A program made the translations under genes and the position numbers. A stretch of DNA of 64,000 bases, from positions 10,584,001 through 10,648,000 of the forward strand of contig NC_046676.1 in assembly GCF_003369915.1 (NCBI RefSeq). Direction: 5' to 3'. The notes below the pieces were generated by a model. The model was not told where the DNA came from. It saw only the letters and a list, made by a program, of their open reading frames with translations, and searched no databases. The DNA comes from Drosophila miranda (lineage: Eukaryota; Arthropoda; Insecta; Diptera; Drosophilidae). Shown here one piece after another: positions 61,067-64,000 of the stretch; positions within the stretch are counted from its first letter, which is position 1, and each line of letters starts with the position of its first letter.

Positions 61067-64000
61067 TAATATTCCACGGAATGTAAACATCGTGGAATAT
61101 AGAACTTGAATTCGTCAGTATATTTACGGTATATTTTTAAAATGAGACGGTATATTTTGGTATATTTCTGAGGGTTGAAATAAACTAAAACAGACCAGTG
61201 CTGCCAGAATTGGATGATATAACAAAATACGAATTAGAAATATATGACTCTTGTCCGATTTCTCGCTAAAAATTAACAAATATTACAATTACAAAAATAA
61301 AAAAACAGAAATTTGTTGTACTAAATTATTTTTAGCCAAAATAAGCTAAATGAACTGTTAAATAAGCTAGATTTCAAACTATAAAAATTTCAATTATTTT
61401 TCAAGCTATTTGCTAGCCAAATCTAGCTTAAAATAAGCTAAGATGGCAACACTGAAACAGACGCCACTTCTGAATTGGCGCTAATAGAGACGCGAAGTAA
61501 AACGGAATTGAATTGTGAATAAGTTGCAGCAATATGTACGTAAAAAAGCTGGTGCTCGACGGCTTCAAATCGTACGGTCGGCGCACGGAAATCGATGGCT
61601 TCGATCCGGAGTTTACGGCCATCACCGGTCTGAACGGCTCCGGGAAATCAAACATTTTGGACAGCATTTGCTTCGTGCTGGGCATCAGTAATCTGCAGAA
61701 TGTAAGTTCCGCCAGATACATATAACACAACATTATTTAATGCGCCAGAAACAATTTAAAGGTGCGCGCCTCCGCTCTGCAAGACTTGGTGTACAAGAAT
61801 GGACAGGCGGGTATAACGAAGGCAACGGTGACCATTGTGTTCGACAACACAAATGCCCTGCAGTGTCCGACGGGGTACGAGAAGTGCCGCGAGATTTCGG
61901 TGGCCCGCCAGGTCGTTGTCGGTGGCAAGAACAAATTCATAATCAATGGCAAGATCGTGCAGAACAAGAAGGTGCAGGATTTCTTCTGTTCCATCCAATT
62001 GAATGTGAACAATCCCAACTTCTTGATCATGCAGGGCAAGATCCAGCAAGTGCTCAACATGAAGCCCAAGGAGGTAAGTACAGGCGTCTCTACCGCTCTC
62101 TTCCACAAGCTGTTTTCTGTCTCTTTGCATGCAGGTGCTCTCCATGGTGGAGGAGGCCGCTGGCACCAGCCAGTATAAGACAAAGCGCGATGCCACCAAG
62201 AATCTAATCGAAAAAAAGGAATCCAAAGTGCGGGAGACCAAAGCTTTGTTGGAGGAGGAGGTCTATCCCAAGCTGGTCAAGCTGCAAGAGGATCGCGCTG
62301 CCCACGAGGAGTACAATAAACTCAAGCGCGAAATCGATTATCTAACCAGAATCTTCATCTCTGCGAATTACCTGAAGCTGTGCGAAAAACTGAAACTGTT
62401 GGAGACTAGTGAACAAAAGATAGACGATCGCATAGCCAGTTGCCTTTCGACGCGTGACAAGAACTTGGAAGAAATGGAAGCTATTGAAATCGCTCTCAAG
62501 GAGATGCAGGAGAAGATTGATGCCGAGATGGGTGGATCGATAAAGGAGCTCGAGGCCCAACTGAGTGCTAAGCGTGCCCAGGAGGCCAAAGCCTCGGGCA
62601 GCCTGAAGGCAGCGCAGGGCACCGTTGAACAAGACCAGCGGATGATAAGTACGGCCGCCAAGAACATTGCCGACGACGAGCGTGCTCTCACCAAAAAGGA
62701 GGCCGCCATGTCAAAGGTTCAGGGGGAATTTGAAGCTCTAAAAGAGGCAGATGCGATCGATACCAAGGCCTATGAAGCTGCCCGGCGGAAGCTCGAGGCT
62801 GTCTCTCAGGGTCTGTCCACCAATGAGGATGGTCAGGCGAGCACATTGCAGGAGCAGCTAATAGGTGGGTGACTCCTATATGCAACGATTACCATCTTTG
62901 CTTACCTTACCTATTCTGCTTCGCTTTTCAGTGGCTAAGGAACAGTTGAGCGAGGCACAGACCACAATCAAAATCTCGGAGATGGAGCTGCGGCACACAC
63001 GAGGTCTTTTGAAACAAAAACAGGGCGAAACGCAGACGAACGATGCTGCCTATGTGAAGGACAAGGGTCTGCACGACCAGCTTCTGGTGGAGATCCAGAG
63101 CCTTGAGCGACAACTGCAGGGCCTCAACTATGAGAGCGGGCAGTTCGAGCAGCTGCGTGAGCAGAGAAACCAGCTGCACACGCGCAAGCGTGACCTTAAG
63201 CGAGAGCTGGATCGTTGCAATGCTTCTCGCTACGATCTGCAGTACCAGGATCCAGAGCCGAACTTTGATCGCCGCAAAGTGCGTGGCATGGTGGGGAAGC
63301 TCTTTCAGGTGTCCGATATGCAAAACTCCATGGCCTTGATGACCGCAGCAGGCGGAAGTGTAAGTGCCTCATGTAGTTCTGGAGTTGGGAATTTCCTTGT
63401 GACTAATATCCGATTTTTGGCCCCCAGTTGTACAGTTATGTGACGGACGATGATGTGACCAGCAAGAAGATCCTGCAGAGGGGCAACTTGCAGCGGCGTG
63501 TCACCATGATGCCCATCAACAAGATTAATTCGCACTCGCTTAACAAGAACGTGGTGGACTATGCCCAGAGCAAGGTTGGCCCAGAGAATGTCCAGTGGGC
63601 CCTGTCCCTTGTCCAGTACGATCGCTACTACGAGCCGGTCATGAAGTTTTGCTTTGGCAGCGTTCTAGTCTGTAAAGATCTGGACGTGGCCAAGAAGGTA
63701 GGTGATAGATGGGGCATCAGCATAGCAATATAGATTCTTTCCTCACCATTCGTATTCCTTCTGCAGGTCAGCTACGATCCGCGTATAAATTGCCGTTCGG
63801 TTACATTGGAAGGCGACTTGGTGGACCCGCACGGCACTGTGTCGGGTGGTGCTGCGCCTAAGGGAGCAAACATCTTGGAGGAATTGCACTCTATCCGCGA
63901 ATTGGAAAAGAATTACAAGAAACTCGAGGTCGAGTTGCAGCGTGTGGAGCAGGAAATGGCGTATGTGCAGAGGAAGAGGCACAACGCAAGGCACAATTTA
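61054..64000. repeat. SMC2 amplicon, unit 5, cut by the window end
   Basis: The first 2947 bp of a fifth unit, so the array continues past the window and its true copy number is unknown. It lacks one base in SMC2 intron 2 (TGTTTTCTG versus TGTTTTACTG) and has its own bases upstream (TTTCAAACTATAAAAATTT). Confidence 0.95.
61534..64000 (+). CDS. SMC2: Condensin subunit SMC2, copy 5, cut by the window end
   Basis: Exons 1 to 6 are present at 61534-61701, 61762-62073, 62135-62864, 62932-63359, 63428-63697 and 63767-63960. They encode the first 700 residues plus two bases of the next codon, covering the N-terminal half of the ATPase head, the first coil and the hinge. The last exon, with the signature and Walker B motifs, would start at about 64028 and lies outside the window. 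No stop or frameshift is seen. A one-base deletion lies harmlessly in intron 2. Whether this copy is complete cannot be said from here. Confidence 0.93.

Overview
The window is insect nuclear DNA, almost certainly Drosophila. It has short (60-68 bp) GT-AG introns, Drosophila core-promoter motifs, and an SMC2 protein whose sequence and length (1181 aa) fit the fly condensin subunit. A species cannot be fixed from sequence alone. SMC2 is, from memory, on chromosome arm 2R (Muller element C) in D. melanogaster. A satellite-rich, SMC2-amplified Muller C segment would fit the neo-sex chromosomes of D. miranda or another obscura-group species, but that is inference.

Layout. (1) 1-32390: about 32 kb of compound satellite. 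Family A is a 45/46-bp monomer. Family B is a 161-bp core plus a variable number of 25-bp subrepeats, giving mainly 211, 236 and 261-bp units. The families alternate in eight A and eight B blocks and carry several higher-order duplications. (2) 32391-34307: a short unique stretch with a candidate minus-strand first exon and splice donor, then about 1 kb of T-rich low-complexity DNA. (3) 34308-35200: a 123-bp minisatellite (five full copies) followed by an 88-bp repeat. (4) 35502-37358: an intact four-exon carboxylesterase of the alpha-esterase type, 559 aa, with its catalytic triad and a C-terminal AKL tripeptide. (5) 37381-38299: AT-rich DNA with diverged repeats built around a TATTC-GACG-GAATA-like dyad. 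(6) 38300-64000: a head-to-tail tandem array of a 5.69-kb amplicon, four full units plus 2.9 kb of a fifth that runs off the window.

Each amplicon carries a complete SMC2 gene (seven exons, core promoter, poly(A) signal) and then the 5' end of a second, unidentified gene that is cut off at the amplicon junction. The four complete SMC2 copies have no frameshift or stop and differ at only five amino-acid positions, all in the last exon. The truncated neighbour exists in two forms, one keeping its reading frame and one with an early stop. Single-base variants are shuffled among units in a pattern that suggests gene conversion or unequal exchange, with the edge copy (unit 1) the most distinct.

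The most interesting observation is the recent tandem amplification of intact genes for a core condensin subunit on the same stretch of DNA as a large young satellite. Condensin compacts chromosomes and supports segregation of repetitive DNA. A link to satellite compaction, sex-chromosome conflict or meiotic drive is a hypothesis only.
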